The notes below the pieces were generated by a model. The model was not told the DNA's origin. It ran no database searches and saw nothing but the letters and a program-made list of their open reading frames with translations. From Nesterenkonia halotolerans (lineage in GTDB: Bacteria > Actinomycetota > Actinomycetes > Actinomycetales > Micrococcaceae): a stretch of DNA of 64,000 bases. The position numbers and the translations under genes are program-made. The stretch spans positions 1,674,001-1,738,000 of the forward strand of contig NZ_JADBEE010000001.1 in the NCBI RefSeq assembly GCF_014874065.1. The letters are read 5' to 3'. This document shows, one piece after another, positions 1 to 8,648 of the stretch; within the stretch, counting starts at the first letter, position 1; the number at the start of each line of letters is the position of its first letter.

Positions 1-321
1 GCCAATCGCAGCGATGTCCGCTACGTGCTGGGCGCCAACGGGCCGAACGCCTTCGACTGCTCCTCGCTCGTGCAGCAGGCCTTCGCTCAGGCCGGGGTCA
101 GCCTCAGCCGGACCACCTACACACAGGTCTACGAGGGTCAGGGAGTCTCCCGTGGTGACATGCGCCGCGGCGACCTGCTCTTCTTCGGCAGCGCCAGCGC
201 GCCGGGGCATGTGGGCATCTACCTGGGCAATGGGCAGATGGTCGACGCCTCGAATCCCTCACGCGGACTCACCGTCCGCTCGGTGTATCAGACACCCTCG
301 GCAGTCCGCCGAGTGGTCTGA
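1..321 (+). CDS. NlpC/P60 family peptidoglycan endopeptidase, C-terminal part
   Basis: The reading frame is open from base 1 and ends at 319-321, so the gene begins before the window. The visible ~106 residues are an NlpC/P60 (C40) catalytic domain. The nucleophile sits in FDCSSLVQQAF, and the conserved His follows in APGHVGIYLGNGQMVDAS. Enzymes of this family cut the D-Glu-to-diamino-acid bond in peptidoglycan stem peptides outside the membrane and usually carry an N-terminal signal peptide plus coiled coil, SH3 or LysM domain, none of which can be seen here. A strong terminator follows about 75 bases after the stop. The domain call is firm; full architecture and substrate cannot be judged from a fragment. 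Confidence 0.9.
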   Translation, partial: ANRSDVRYVLGANGPNAFDCSSLVQQAFAQAGVSLSRTTYTQVYEGQGVSRGDMRRGDLLFFGSASAPGHVGIYLGNGQMVDASNPSRGLTVRSVYQTPSAVRRVV

Positions 322-395
322 TCGAGAAGACTCACAACTGAATAACCTCTCACTGGATTCTCTCGCTCGCGGTAGGGCGCTGAGATGATCTGAAC

Positions 396-436
396 AGAAG
401 AGGGCTCCCGGCGTCGGACACCGGGAGCCCTCTTCT
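396..436 (+). terminator. Rho-independent terminator after the NlpC/P60 gene
   Basis: A perfect 16-bp stem (396-411 with 421-436) closes a 9-base loop and is followed by TTTTC. It lies between the NlpC/P60 gene and the convergent stress-protein gene. The T-rich side faces the plus strand, so it mainly serves the NlpC gene. Confidence 0.88.
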
Positions 437-501
437 TTTCGTCTCTGGAGTTGTTCAGCCGTGGTCGGTCCTGGCGTCGTGGGAGTGGCGGCTCCGCAGA
501 C

Positions 502-1584
502 TCACCCGCCCAGCACGGGTCCGAACTCGCTGCGGTTGCCGAGTCGGGTGTCTTCGTGATCGGGAACCACCATCAGGGGCCCCTCTGCGTGGTGCAGGAC
601 GCCCTGGGAGGTAGATCCCAGCAGCATCCCTGCGAATCCGCCACGGCCCCGCGTACCGATCACCGTGAGCTGCGCGCCGCGGGTCTCCTGCACCAGGACA
701 TCCACTGCGGTGCCGTCGATGACCTCGGCGTCGATCTGCAGCTCCGGGTAGTGGCTGTGCAGCCACCGCTTCCCCGCCTCGAGCTTCTCGCGAAGCTCCT
801 TGAGCGCCGAATCATTGTCGATGTTGGTCGGGATCCACACCAGTGTGGCGCCCACCGGGGGCAGCGCGCAGACGATGCGCAGGCTGGTCCCCCGTTCACT
901 GGCCTCCCGCGCCGCTACCAATGCCGCGACGCGACCAAAGTCTGAACCGTCCACCCCTGCCGTGACCGGACGGGCGTCCTTGGGCCGGATGGGGTGGGCA
1001 CCCTCTGCGATGACGGACTCCGGCGCAGCCGTCCCCGGGCGCTGCGACGCCGAGACGATCGGGATGGCGCCGGTGGACGTGGTCACCGCGTTGGACTCTT
1101 TGGCGGAGAACTTCAGCGGCACCAGCACGGTCGGACACTTGGCGTGGGCCGGCAGCGCCGAGGAGACCGAACCGAGCAGACGTCCGAGGAACCCTCCCCG
1201 ACCCCTGCTGCCGACCACCAGTACGACGGCCTCGTGCGAGTAGTCCAGCAGGACTCCTGAGGGATCGCCCGATTCCACCTCGTAGTGGATCTCACCGGGG
1301 TAGTCCCGCAGGAACTCGGCCGCTTGTTCGATGACCTTCTCGGACCCCTGCCGCAGCGCTGAGTCATCCATCAGGGCATACCCGCCGTCCATGGACGAGG
1401 CCGCGAAGGCGGGGATCGAATAGGCGGTGACCACCGTCAGCGGAAGCATACGGCGATGCGCCTCGGCGGCCGCCCAGTGCGCGGCGCGCAGGGACTGCTC
1501 GGAGCCGTCGACCCCGACGACGACGCCGCGCGGCTTCATCGTCGAGTCAGCCTCATGGGAATCGTGGGTTCGTGGGTCAGTCAT
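502..1584 (-). CDS. Tandem universal stress protein (two UspA domains)
   Basis: About 360 residues with two Usp domains in a row. Each has the ATP-binding loop of the G-2X-G-9X-G(S/T) type: VGSRGRGGFLGRLLGSVSS in the first half and IGTRGRGGFAGMLLGSTSQ in the second. Each half opens with a hydrophobic strand ending in VGVDGS or AGVDGS. Tandem Usp proteins are common in actinobacteria and are linked to hypoxia, stationary phase and redox stress; they bind ATP but are not known enzymes. The frame stays open further upstream, but ATG at 1584 is preferred because AGGAGC lies 6-12 bases before it. It is a single gene, converging with the NlpC gene and about 80 bases downstream of the phosphodiesterase gene. 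Confidence 0.9.
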   Translation of the reverse strand: MTDPRTHDSHEADSTMKPRGVVVGVDGSEQSLRAAHWAAAEAHRRMLPLTVVTAYSIPAFAASSMDGGYALMDDSALRQGSEKVIEQAAEFLRDYPGEIHYEVESGDPSGVLLDYSHEAVVLVVGSRGRGGFLGRLLGSVSSALPAHAKCPTVLVPLKFSAKESNAVTTSTGAIPIVSASQRPGTAAPESVIAEGAHPIRPKDARPVTAGVDGSDFGRVAALVAAREASERGTSLRIVCALPPVGATLVWIPTNIDNDSALKELREKLEAGKRWLHSHYPELQIDAEVIDGTAVDVLVQETRGAQLTVIGTRGRGGFAGMLLGSTSQGVLHHAEGPLMVVPDHEDTRLGNRSEFGPVLGG

Positions 1585-1664
1585 GGCGAGCTCCTGAAGG
1601 CCGTAGGCGGTCAGCTTGCGCCCATGATATCGCTCACATGCGGGCTGAGACATCCGCGGGTGTT

Positions 1665-2768
1665 TCAGCGAGCCGGCGTCACGGCCTCCAGCAGCCGTGC
1701 GGGATAGTTCGTGGTCATCTCCTGGACGCCGAGATCCAGCAGGAATCGGGCGTCCTGCGGATCATCCACGGTCCAGACCCGCAGACGCGTGCCCCGCGCG
1801 AGCCACGCCTTCACCTCGGCCCGATGCTTCTTCAGGTAGGCGAGACCCGGACCGGCGATGCCGGCGCGTCCCTTCCACACCAGGGCCTCTGAATCTCGCA
1901 GAGTCCCGCGCATCACTGCGGCCACCACGGGCCGGGCGGCGAAGGCCATCGGAACCCCACGCAGCCGCTTCCGCACCTGCGCCTCGGTGACGTTGCTCAT
2001 CAGGGCGCACAGCTTGTCCGGAGCCACCATCTCCGTGAGGTAGAGTAGAGAACCCGGGTAGAAGCTCATGAAGGAGACCGTCACCGAGTACTCAGAGGCA
2101 TCTCCCGCAGGAATCACGGAGGTCTCGGGGTCCCACCCGAAGCTCAGCAGGGTCCGCAGCACTTTGGTCTCGAGCCGGTCACCATAGGGGGACGGATGCT
2201 TGAACTCGATGGCGAGGCTGATATCGCGCCCGGCGTCGAGGAGCATCTCCAACACATCGGAGAGCGTCATCAGCTGCTGGTGGCGGACTCCGTACTCTGC
2301 GGGCAGTCGCGGGGTCTTCCAGCTGGTCACGTCCAGGGACCTCAGCTCGGCCAGGCTCAGCTCGGCCACGGCCCCCGTGCCATTGCTGGTGCGGTCCACG
2401 GTCGCGTCATGGAAGCAGACCGGCTCACCGTCGGCGGTCAGGTGCAGATCGATCTCCAAACCGTCGGCGCCTTCTTCGATCGCGCGCTGATAGGCGGCTC
2501 GGCTGTGCTCGGGAAAGAGTCCCGATGCTCCGCGGTGGGCGAAGATGATCGCCTGGCGCGACGCGGCACGAGCTCGCCCATCCGGTGCCTCTGCCGGGGA
2601 GAACAGGCCGTGGTCTCGCGGGCTCCGACTGACTGGGGGCGCCACCGGCACGGTGTTGGGAAGATCGTGGGTCTGCACTAGGTCAGTGGTCACAGGCTCA
2701 TGCTGCGCCGCGAAGGACAACGGGACACGTCCATTGTGCGGCGTCTCGGGGGAAGAGGAGATGAACAT
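1665..2768 (-). CDS. Glycerophosphodiester phosphodiesterase
   Basis: A 367-residue GDPD-family TIM barrel. The hallmark HRG (IIFAHRGASGLFPEHS) is followed by the metal-binding EIDLHLTADGEPVCFHD segment, with E and D as ligands and the catalytic His. The family hydrolyses glycerophosphodiesters from phospholipid turnover to sn-glycerol 3-phosphate and an alcohol. There is an N-terminal extension of about 75 residues that is proline-rich and not clearly a signal peptide, so the enzyme is probably cytoplasmic, or the true start is further in. The ribosome-binding site for the listed ATG is weak. No PHO-box-like repeat is seen upstream, so a phosphate-starvation role is not supported by the sequence. 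Confidence 0.88.
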   Translation of the reverse strand: MFISSSPETPHNGRVPLSFAAQHEPVTTDLVQTHDLPNTVPVAPPVSRSPRDHGLFSPAEAPDGRARAASRQAIIFAHRGASGLFPEHSRAAYQRAIEEGADGLEIDLHLTADGEPVCFHDATVDRTSNGTGAVAELSLAELRSLDVTSWKTPRLPAEYGVRHQQLMTLSDVLEMLLDAGRDISLAIEFKHPSPYGDRLETKVLRTLLSFGWDPETSVIPAGDASEYSVTVSFMSFYPGSLLYLTEMVAPDKLCALMSNVTEAQVRKRLRGVPMAFAARPVVAAVMRGTLRDSEALVWKGRAGIAGPGLAYLKKHRAEVKAWLARGTRLRVWTVDDPQDARFLLDLGVQEMTTNYPARLLEAVTPAR

Positions 2769-2801
2769 GGCGTGACCTAGGATCCCTCGCTGGACAGTGC
2801 G

Positions 2802-3758
2802 TCAGCGTCTGGTGGTCTTGGCCGGCGTCTCGGAGCTGTTCTCCGCCGCAAGTTCAGGCGTGGCGCTCCCGCTGTCCCGTCCAGTCGCCCCGCGCTGCGC
2901 GAGGATCTCGCGCTTGCGCCCCCGCCGCTGCCGGCGTTCGGCGCGCTGACGCTCACGTTCCTTGGCGCGCTTCAGGTCGTGCAGCAGGGACTCCGGTGTG
3001 TGCTCGGGGAGATCGCCGAAGGTCATGTGCGCCGATTTCACGATCTGACGAGCGAGGCTGTGATTGGCGGCCCCGCCGACGACGGCGCCGATGCCGAAGG
3101 GTATCGCCCGGCCCACCATGGAGGTGCCCTGACGGATGAAGAATCGGCGGACGAACTGTCGCTTGATCTGGTTGACCAGCACGCCCGTCATCCCTGCGGA
3201 GCTGGAGGATGAGTTCATGGGCACGAGTGAGGCGAAGGGTCCTGATCCCTTGCCTCCGGCCTGCTGTGAGAGTTCGCTGAGCAGCTTGCGGCCCTGTTCT
3301 CCCAGCATCACGCCCATCACGAGCAGCTTCGCCCGTTCCGGGTCCTCGGTGCTGATCCCGGAAAGCTCTGCCATGGACTGGGCGTAGAGGGCGCAACCCT
3401 CGAGGAAGGTGCCTGTGGCTGCGGCGGAGAGGCCCAGCGAAGTGAGCGTGCCCACCGCGGGAACCGCTGCCGTGGCTCCGATGAGCGCGCCGCCACCGGT
3501 CAGTCCGCGCACGAACTCTCGCTCCAGCTGAGCTGCGAGCTGTCGGTTGGAGAAGTCTGGATGGGCCTTGCGCAGCCTGCGCAGATTGGCCAGCACGATG
3601 GGACGCTGGACGGTGACCGCCCGAGTCAACATGGACTCGGCGCGGGGCGTCAGACTCCCGCGATCGTCGAAGGCGTGATCCTTGACCGCGGAGACCGTCC
3701 GCTGGACGAAGAACCCGGTGGCTGCTGTGCGCATGAGCGTCCGTTTCGTCGGTGCCAT
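2802..3758 (-). CDS. EcsC family protein
   Basis: 318 residues that match the general look of EcsC-family proteins: a hydrophobic glycine/alanine-rich segment near residues 95-125 (GGALIGATAAVPAVGTLTS) and a second one near 220-240 (IPFGIGAVVGGAANHSLAR) followed by IVKSAHMTFG. The C-terminus is a very basic tail rich in Arg, Lys and Glu. EcsC was named from a Bacillus ABC-transporter operon, but its biochemical role is unknown. No Ecs ABC genes are nearby. It lies 33 bases upstream of the phosphodiesterase gene on the same strand, so the two may be co-transcribed. The family call is moderately sure; no function is assigned. Confidence 0.7.
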   Translation of the reverse strand: MAPTKRTLMRTAATGFFVQRTVSAVKDHAFDDRGSLTPRAESMLTRAVTVQRPIVLANLRRLRKAHPDFSNRQLAAQLEREFVRGLTGGGALIGATAAVPAVGTLTSLGLSAAATGTFLEGCALYAQSMAELSGISTEDPERAKLLVMGVMLGEQGRKLLSELSQQAGGKGSGPFASLVPMNSSSSSAGMTGVLVNQIKRQFVRRFFIRQGTSMVGRAIPFGIGAVVGGAANHSLARQIVKSAHMTFGDLPEHTPESLLHDLKRAKERERQRAERRQRRGRKREILAQRGATGRDSGSATPELAAENSSETPAKTTRR

Positions 3759-3799
3759 GGCTTCAGTCTAGAGCTTCACCCTGACTGCGAGGTGAGCGC

Positions 3800-5101
3800 T
3801 CAGCTGGTGGCGATGTCGAGCCAGACCAGCCGGCCTGAGGGCGAGGCCGACTCCGCCGGGTCCACCAGGTTGAAGCCGAACTCGCCCTCGGCCGGCCAGA
3901 AGACGCCCGCCCCATCCACCTCGAGGGCGGTTGCGGGAAGCACATAGGAGGAGCGCACCGCTTCACCGTTGCTCAGCCCCTGAGTAGCCTGCGGGTCCGC
4001 CGCCTCGTCACGCTCGGGAAGCGGCTCATCGGTCACGGCTTCCGGAGCTGGGTCCTGCAACACCTCACTCTTGAGCAGACTGGAGAGCTCTGGAACCTTG
4101 TCGGCGGGCGACGTCGCCAGTTCATCCTCGTCGGCCAGGCTGCCGGCGACCACAAAGGAATCCTCTGCCCCGAGACCACCGCGGGCGCCGTCGTCGTCGT
4201 AGAGATACCAGGCTGAGCCGGAGACGAAGTCGGCGACCATGCGACGCTGGTCCTCGTTGCGCGCCTCGCCGGGGCGCGCGGACCGTGGTGAGCTGTTGAG
4301 GTCGGTGGCTACCACGTGAACATGTCCGGGCTCACCCGGGACCTCTACCGGGATGTCCCACATGCTGGTGCTGGGAAGTCGCAGCACTGACTTCTCGAGG
4401 TCAGAGAACTGCCCCTCCGGCATCGAGTTGTCGGGCATGTCCTCCCAGAGGAACTCCTGGAAGGTGCGGACCTCATCCTCAGCGATGGGGTGAGCCGAGA
4501 ACACTGCCATGCCGCGCTCCCCGGGATGACTCCCATAGCCGATCGCGTCAGCAGGTCCGCCCACGCGCCCATCACCGTCGAGGTCGGCACCGGAATCGAT
4601 CCCCGAGTTTGTGGGAGCCGTGTAGGTGTAGGAGTACTGCATGCCCGTCTGCCCGTTCTGGCCGCGGGCAAGGTACTGACTGTTCAGGGTCTCCGCGATC
4701 TCCTGGTTCTCGTCGTAGCTGATGCCGGTGAGCACCAGGACGTCCGGGGCGTTGGCCTGCACGGTCTCCGCGAGCACCCGCGCCGCAGGATGCATTCCCC
4801 CCTGAAGATCGTCCAGGAGTTCAGCGGAGGACCCGGAGCGCAGACCCGCGTGTAGCGTGGCCACTCGGAGATCGCTGGCGTCCTTCTCGACGGTCGTGGA
4901 GGGCTGCTCGTCAGCAGAAGGGGACACCGGCTGGCCGGGAGTCGGGTAGCCGGGGAGCTGCGCGGTGACGGCGGGCTCCGGGGTAGAGGCCCGCGCTGCA
5001 GCGGAGCCTGCCACCATCAGTGAGGCCACCAGGCAGGCAGACGTGGCGCCTTTGAAGACTCCCCTGGTACGGAGCGCAGGGTGCATCTGGCCAGTGGGCA
5101 T
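3800..5101 (-). CDS. Secreted EEP-fold protein with degenerate catalytic site (likely pseudoenzyme)
   Basis: 433 residues with an N-terminal signal peptide (hydrophobic core about 20-37, AAARA-S type cleavage near 39) and a Pro/Ser linker. The rest follows secreted actinobacterial endonuclease/exonuclease/phosphatase (EEP) proteins segment by segment: LRVATLHAG, APDVLVLTGISYD, DLDGDGRVGGPADAIGYG, GMAVFSAHPI, TFQEFLWEDMP, YLYDDDGARGGL, YVLPA, GVFWP and RLVWLDI. The expected catalytic positions are changed. The Glu of LNEFD is Gly126, the HPTPP His is Asp267, the GDxNADP Asp and Asn are Ser321 and Ala323, the Asp before YVLP is Ser385, and the final SDH is replaced before R424. The fold call is firm; loss of activity is inferred from remembered family motifs. 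The frame is intact, so it is not a decaying pseudogene. Confidence 0.75.
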   Translation of the reverse strand: MPTGQMHPALRTRGVFKGATSACLVASLMVAGSAAARASTPEPAVTAQLPGYPTPGQPVSPSADEQPSTTVEKDASDLRVATLHAGLRSGSSAELLDDLQGGMHPAARVLAETVQANAPDVLVLTGISYDENQEIAETLNSQYLARGQNGQTGMQYSYTYTAPTNSGIDSGADLDGDGRVGGPADAIGYGSHPGERGMAVFSAHPIAEDEVRTFQEFLWEDMPDNSMPEGQFSDLEKSVLRLPSTSMWDIPVEVPGEPGHVHVVATDLNSSPRSARPGEARNEDQRRMVADFVSGSAWYLYDDDGARGGLGAEDSFVVAGSLADEDELATSPADKVPELSSLLKSEVLQDPAPEAVTDEPLPERDEAADPQATQGLSNGEAVRSSYVLPATALEVDGAGVFWPAEGEFGFNLVDPAESASPSGRLVWLDIATS

Positions 5102-5515
5102 GGGTTACACCGTAACCCCGTGGCCTCGCCCTGCCAACCCCAGAAGCGGTCTTGGGGAAACAGTTATGAAGGCGTGACAGTCGGGATCCAGGGGGCCTCT
5201 GGCCTGGGCGGGGCCGCTCTGAAGCGCCCCTCGGGAGGTCCCATACGGCGGACGGCAGTTGCATTATAAGCGCATTGAGTGTGTAAATAGTAGGTGGACG
5301 CTACCGATTCACCCGCGCAGGAACGCAGGTGTCAAGACCCTTCTGACGACGACGCAGGATCTCTGCCGCCTGTCACACCGGGCTGGGATCACACCCACCT
5401 GGTGAGGCATCAGAGTCGGCGTCGTTTTTCTGTGTCTGGCCTGAATCGAGTGCGCAAGAGGTGAATCACCTTGCACATAACTAGAGAACACTCTCACCTG
5501 ACTGAGGAGGACTTC
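5102..5515. promoter_or_regulatory. Divergent intergenic region between the EEP-fold gene and the BCCT gene
   Basis: This 414-base gap holds control sites only; I see no gene. Next to the EEP start codon is the inverted repeat GGGTTAC-ACC-GTAACCC (5102-5118). A perfect minus-strand TATAAT -10 element lies at 5263-5268, within an AT-rich patch of about 40 bases unlike the flanks, but no good -35 box stands before it. On the BCCT side is AGGTGA-A-TCACCT (5459-5471), part of an 18-base motif repeated before the DUF4212 gene. GAGGAGGA at about 5504-5511 is the ribosome-binding site of the carrier. Confidence 0.6.
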
Positions 5516-7612
5516 ATGGCTTCGGAACCCGAAGCTCAACTGCGGGACTGGTCGCCGGCTGATGCCTGGCGCGGCCTGAACAAGCCCGTCTTCATTCCGG
5601 CGGTGCTCATCATCGTCGTCGGCCTGATCTTCGCCACCATCTGGGGATCGGCGAACGGCGCCGATGCGTTCGAGACGCTGAACTCCACCATCGTGGACAC
5701 CATCGGCTGGTGGTACGTCCTGATCGCCACCGGCTTCGTGGTCTTTGCACTGTGGGCAGGTCTGTCCAAGGCCGGCAACATCCGGCTGGGACGCGACGAC
5801 GAGAAGCCCGAATTCTCGCTGGGCTCATGGTTCACCATGCTCTTCGCCGCCGGCATGGGCATCGGCCTCGTCTTCTGGGGCGTCGCTGAACCGCTGTGGC
5901 ACTTCATCGCTCCCCCGGATGTCACGGGTGCAACGGGCGTGGATGCCAACGGTGACGTGGTGAACGCGTCGGAGACTGCGCTCTCCGGAACTGCCATGGG
6001 TCAGGCAGCATTCCACTGGGGCCTGCACGCCTGGGCCATCTACGTGGTCGTCGGACTAGGTCTGGCGTATATGACCTTCCGCCGTGGGCGTCCGCTGTCC
6101 ATCCGCTGGCTGCTGGAACCGATCTTCGGGCGCAAGCTCATCGAGTCCTGGGTGGGCCACGTCATCGACGTGGTCGCCATCGTGGGCACCGTCTTCGGCA
6201 TCGTCACCTCCCTTGGCATCGGCACGCAGCAGATCGCGTCCGGGCTGGGCTTCATGGGCTGGATCGAAGATCCGTCCAACACCGTGCTGCTGACGGCGAT
6301 CATCGTGGTCATCATGGCGATCGCCACCTTCTCGGTGATCACCGGCGTGAACAAGGGTCTGAAGTGGCTCTCCAACTTCAACATGGTGATGGCCGCGATC
6401 CTCGCACTGTTCGTGCTGATCGCCGGGCCGACTCTGTTCCTGCTGCAGTCCTTCGTCGGGAACCTGGGCGAGTACTTCATGGCCTTCCCCGAGCTCATGT
6501 TCGAAACCGGGGCCAACTACGTCGGTGGCGACGAGGCCGGCTGGTCCGCTGACTGGACCATCTACTACTGGGGCTGGTGGATGAGCTGGTCGCCGTTCGT
6601 GGGCATGTTCATCGCGCGCATCTCCCGCGGTCGCACCATCCGACAGTTCGTCATGGGCGTGCTGCTGGCACCGACCCTGGTGAGCCTTCTCTGGTTCACC
6701 ATCTTCGGCTCCTCGGGCATCTACTACCAGATGACCGAAGGCGTCATGGTCGACGACGGCAACATCGACACCGTGGGGGCCACCTTCACGCTGCTCGAGC
6801 AGCTGCCTCTGGCCTCCATCACAGCCGTGGTGGCGATCCTGGTGATCGCGATCTTCTTCATCACCTCGGGCGACTCGGGTTCGCTGGTCACCGATGTGCT
6901 CGCCTACGGCGGGCGCACCGACACTCCGAAACTGACCCGAGTCTTCTGGACCATCTTCATCGCCATCACGGCGATCGTGCTGCTGGCAGCGGGCGGCGAG
7001 GCTGCCGATGCAGCATTGCGCGTGCTTCAGGTCACCTCCATCGCCGCGGCAGCCCCGCTGTCCATCGTGATGGTGTTGGCAGTGATCGCGCAGGTGCGGA
7101 TGTTCAACTATGAAACCGCCACCATGCCTCGCTATGTGCGGATCCGTCCGACGGCGAGCAAGGCGGCACTCGTGGACACTGCACGCAGCGCCGCCGGCGG
7201 CGAGAACTCCACTCCCGGCGTTCACCGCAACCTTCGCACGATGGTCACCGGACAGCGCGCCGCGCTGAGAGGCTTCTTCGGCAGCACCTCAGCAACTCTG
7301 TCCGGTCTGGACAAGCCCACCGCGAAGGGCGCAGAGATCCCGCCGGAGTTCGCCGCCGATGACATGGTCTTCGCCATCCAGGACGTGCCATCGCATTCCA
7401 CCACGGTCAACCCGGAGACGGGCACCATCGGCTGGGACGAAGACGTGGCGTTCAACGATCCGATCGCGGATCAGGTCTTCGAGACTCCCGAGTTCGCTGA
7501 ATCGGCCACCGGTCAGCAGTGGGAGTCCGAGCAGATCTATGACGAGGCAGTCAGCAACGGCGACGTCGAGCCGACTGACCCCAAGACGACCGAGGACAAG
7601 ACTCAGCGCTGA
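5516..7612 (+). CDS. BCCT family osmolyte transporter (glycine betaine/choline type)
   Basis: 698 residues with twelve predicted membrane segments. BCCT hallmarks are visible: AAGMGIGLVFWGVAEPL in TM3, the Trp-rich segment YYWGWWMSWSPFVGMFIARIS in TM8, and TSGDSGSLVTD near TM10-11. The GMGIG form is that of Na+-coupled betaine carriers such as BetP rather than of the carnitine antiporter CaiT. After about residue 555 comes a hydrophilic, strongly acidic tail of roughly 140 residues, the kind of end that carries osmosensing in this family. ATG at 5516 is chosen over an upstream TTG because GAGGAGGA precedes it by five bases. It is a single gene closed by a bidirectional terminator. The exact substrate (betaine, choline, ectoine) cannot be read from sequence alone. 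Confidence 0.93.
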   Translation: MASEPEAQLRDWSPADAWRGLNKPVFIPAVLIIVVGLIFATIWGSANGADAFETLNSTIVDTIGWWYVLIATGFVVFALWAGLSKAGNIRLGRDDEKPEFSLGSWFTMLFAAGMGIGLVFWGVAEPLWHFIAPPDVTGATGVDANGDVVNASETALSGTAMGQAAFHWGLHAWAIYVVVGLGLAYMTFRRGRPLSIRWLLEPIFGRKLIESWVGHVIDVVAIVGTVFGIVTSLGIGTQQIASGLGFMGWIEDPSNTVLLTAIIVVIMAIATFSVITGVNKGLKWLSNFNMVMAAILALFVLIAGPTLFLLQSFVGNLGEYFMAFPELMFETGANYVGGDEAGWSADWTIYYWGWWMSWSPFVGMFIARISRGRTIRQFVMGVLLAPTLVSLLWFTIFGSSGIYYQMTEGVMVDDGNIDTVGATFTLLEQLPLASITAVVAILVIAIFFITSGDSGSLVTDVLAYGGRTDTPKLTRVFWTIFIAITAIVLLAAGGEAADAALRVLQVTSIAAAAPLSIVMVLAVIAQVRMFNYETATMPRYVRIRPTASKAALVDTARSAAGGENSTPGVHRNLRTMVTGQRAALRGFFGSTSATLSGLDKPTAKGAEIPPEFAADDMVFAIQDVPSHSTTVNPETGTIGWDEDVAFNDPIADQVFETPEFAESATGQQWESEQIYDEAVSNGDVEPTDPKTTEDKTQR

Positions 7613-7635
7613 CCCGCTGAGCGACTCGGTCGCAT

Positions 7636-7684
7636 AAGAAGAGCAGGGCCCCAGTTCTCATCGAAATGGGGCCCTGCTCTTCTT
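7636..7684. terminator. Bidirectional Rho-independent terminator
   Basis: A perfect 18-bp stem (7636-7653 with 7667-7684) closes a 13-base loop. Its outer arms read AAGAAGAG and CTCTTCTT, giving short A- and T-rich tracts on both sides. It sits between the convergent BCCT and aldo/keto reductase genes and can stop both. Confidence 0.88.
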
Positions 7685-7755
7685 GCGGCTCTTTCTGGTG
7701 CTGCCTCGCTCTGATGATGCTTCAGCTCATCGACCGAAGCTCCCCGAGCGTCGCC

Positions 7756-8586
7756 TCAGGAGGGGTTGAACTCTCCCGGGTTGGGCCCGCTCCTGCCGTC
7801 GCGCTCCAGCGAATCAATGGCGGTGAGCTCGTCCTCGCTGAGCTCGAAGCCGAAGACATCGAAGTTCGAGGCGATGCGCTCCGGGGTGACGGACTTGGGG
7901 AAGAGGATGCGACCACGCTGCAGGTGCCAACGGATGACCACCTGTGCGGGTGAGACGTTGTGCGCCTCGGCTGCGGCTTTGACCGGCTCATCTTCGAAGA
8001 CCGCGCCCTGAGCCAAGGGGCTCCAGGCCTGCGTCTTGATGCCGTGCTTTTCGTTGGCCTCCTGGATGTCGCGCTGCTGCAGCGCCGGGTGGATCTCCAC
8101 CTGGTTGATCGCAGGCACGATGGTGCCGGCCTCGAGGACCCGGTCCAGGTGCTCCGGGAGGAAGTTGGAGACACCGATGCTGCGCGTCAGTCCCTCCGAC
8201 TGCAGCTCCTCCATGGTCTTCCAGGCGTCGAGGTATGCCTCGTCCTCCGGTGAAGGCCAGTGGATCAGGAACAGATCCACGTAGTCCAGGCCCAGCTTCT
8301 GCAGCGAAGTCTCCAGGGCCTGTCGGGTCTTGCCCGCCTTGAAGTCGTTGACCCAGACCTTCGTGGTGATGAACAGGTCTTCGCGAGGCACGTCCGAGGC
8401 GGCGATCGCCCGGCCGACACCTTCTTCGTTGCCGTAGACGGCAGCGTTGTCGATGTGTCGGTAGCCGACCTTCAGTGCTTCGGTGACGACCTTCTCGGCA
8501 TCATCCGCAGGGACCTGCCAGACGCCGAAGCCGAGCTGAGGGATCTCAGCGCCGTCGTTGAGTGTGATGGTGGGAACAGTAGCCAT
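7756..8586 (-). CDS. Aldo/keto reductase (AKR5-like)
   Basis: 276 residues of a complete AKR (beta/alpha)8 barrel. The catalytic tetrad is present as Asp46 and Tyr51 (HIDNAAVYGNEEGVG), Lys76 (ITTKVW) and His109 (LFLIHWP). VSNF and the NADPH-binding LPKSVTPERI-like FPKSVTPERIASN near the end are also typical. The closest general type is 2,5-diketo-D-gluconate reductase/prostaglandin F synthase-like enzymes, which reduce small aldehydes and ketones with NADPH. ATG at 8586 is used because AAAGG lies before it and the barrel's first strand starts just after; upstream codons in the frame are dismissed. A strong dyad about 63 bases upstream may be an operator. Physiological substrate unknown. Confidence 0.93.
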   Translation of the reverse strand: MATVPTITLNDGAEIPQLGFGVWQVPADDAEKVVTEALKVGYRHIDNAAVYGNEEGVGRAIAASDVPREDLFITTKVWVNDFKAGKTRQALETSLQKLGLDYVDLFLIHWPSPEDEAYLDAWKTMEELQSEGLTRSIGVSNFLPEHLDRVLEAGTIVPAINQVEIHPALQQRDIQEANEKHGIKTQAWSPLAQGAVFEDEPVKAAAEAHNVSPAQVVIRWHLQRGRILFPKSVTPERIASNFDVFGFELSEDELTAIDSLERDGRSGPNPGEFNPS

Positions 8587-8648
8587 GGAAACCTTTCTAG
8601 TACTCCGTGCATGTTCGGGAGCATCCTTGCTCTCATAAACTGCGAACC

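Noticed and set aside
6056..7225. 389-codon minus-strand frame inside the BCCT gene
   Set aside because: Very His/Asp/Gly-rich antisense product without a start signal; the BCCT gene on the plus strand is certain.
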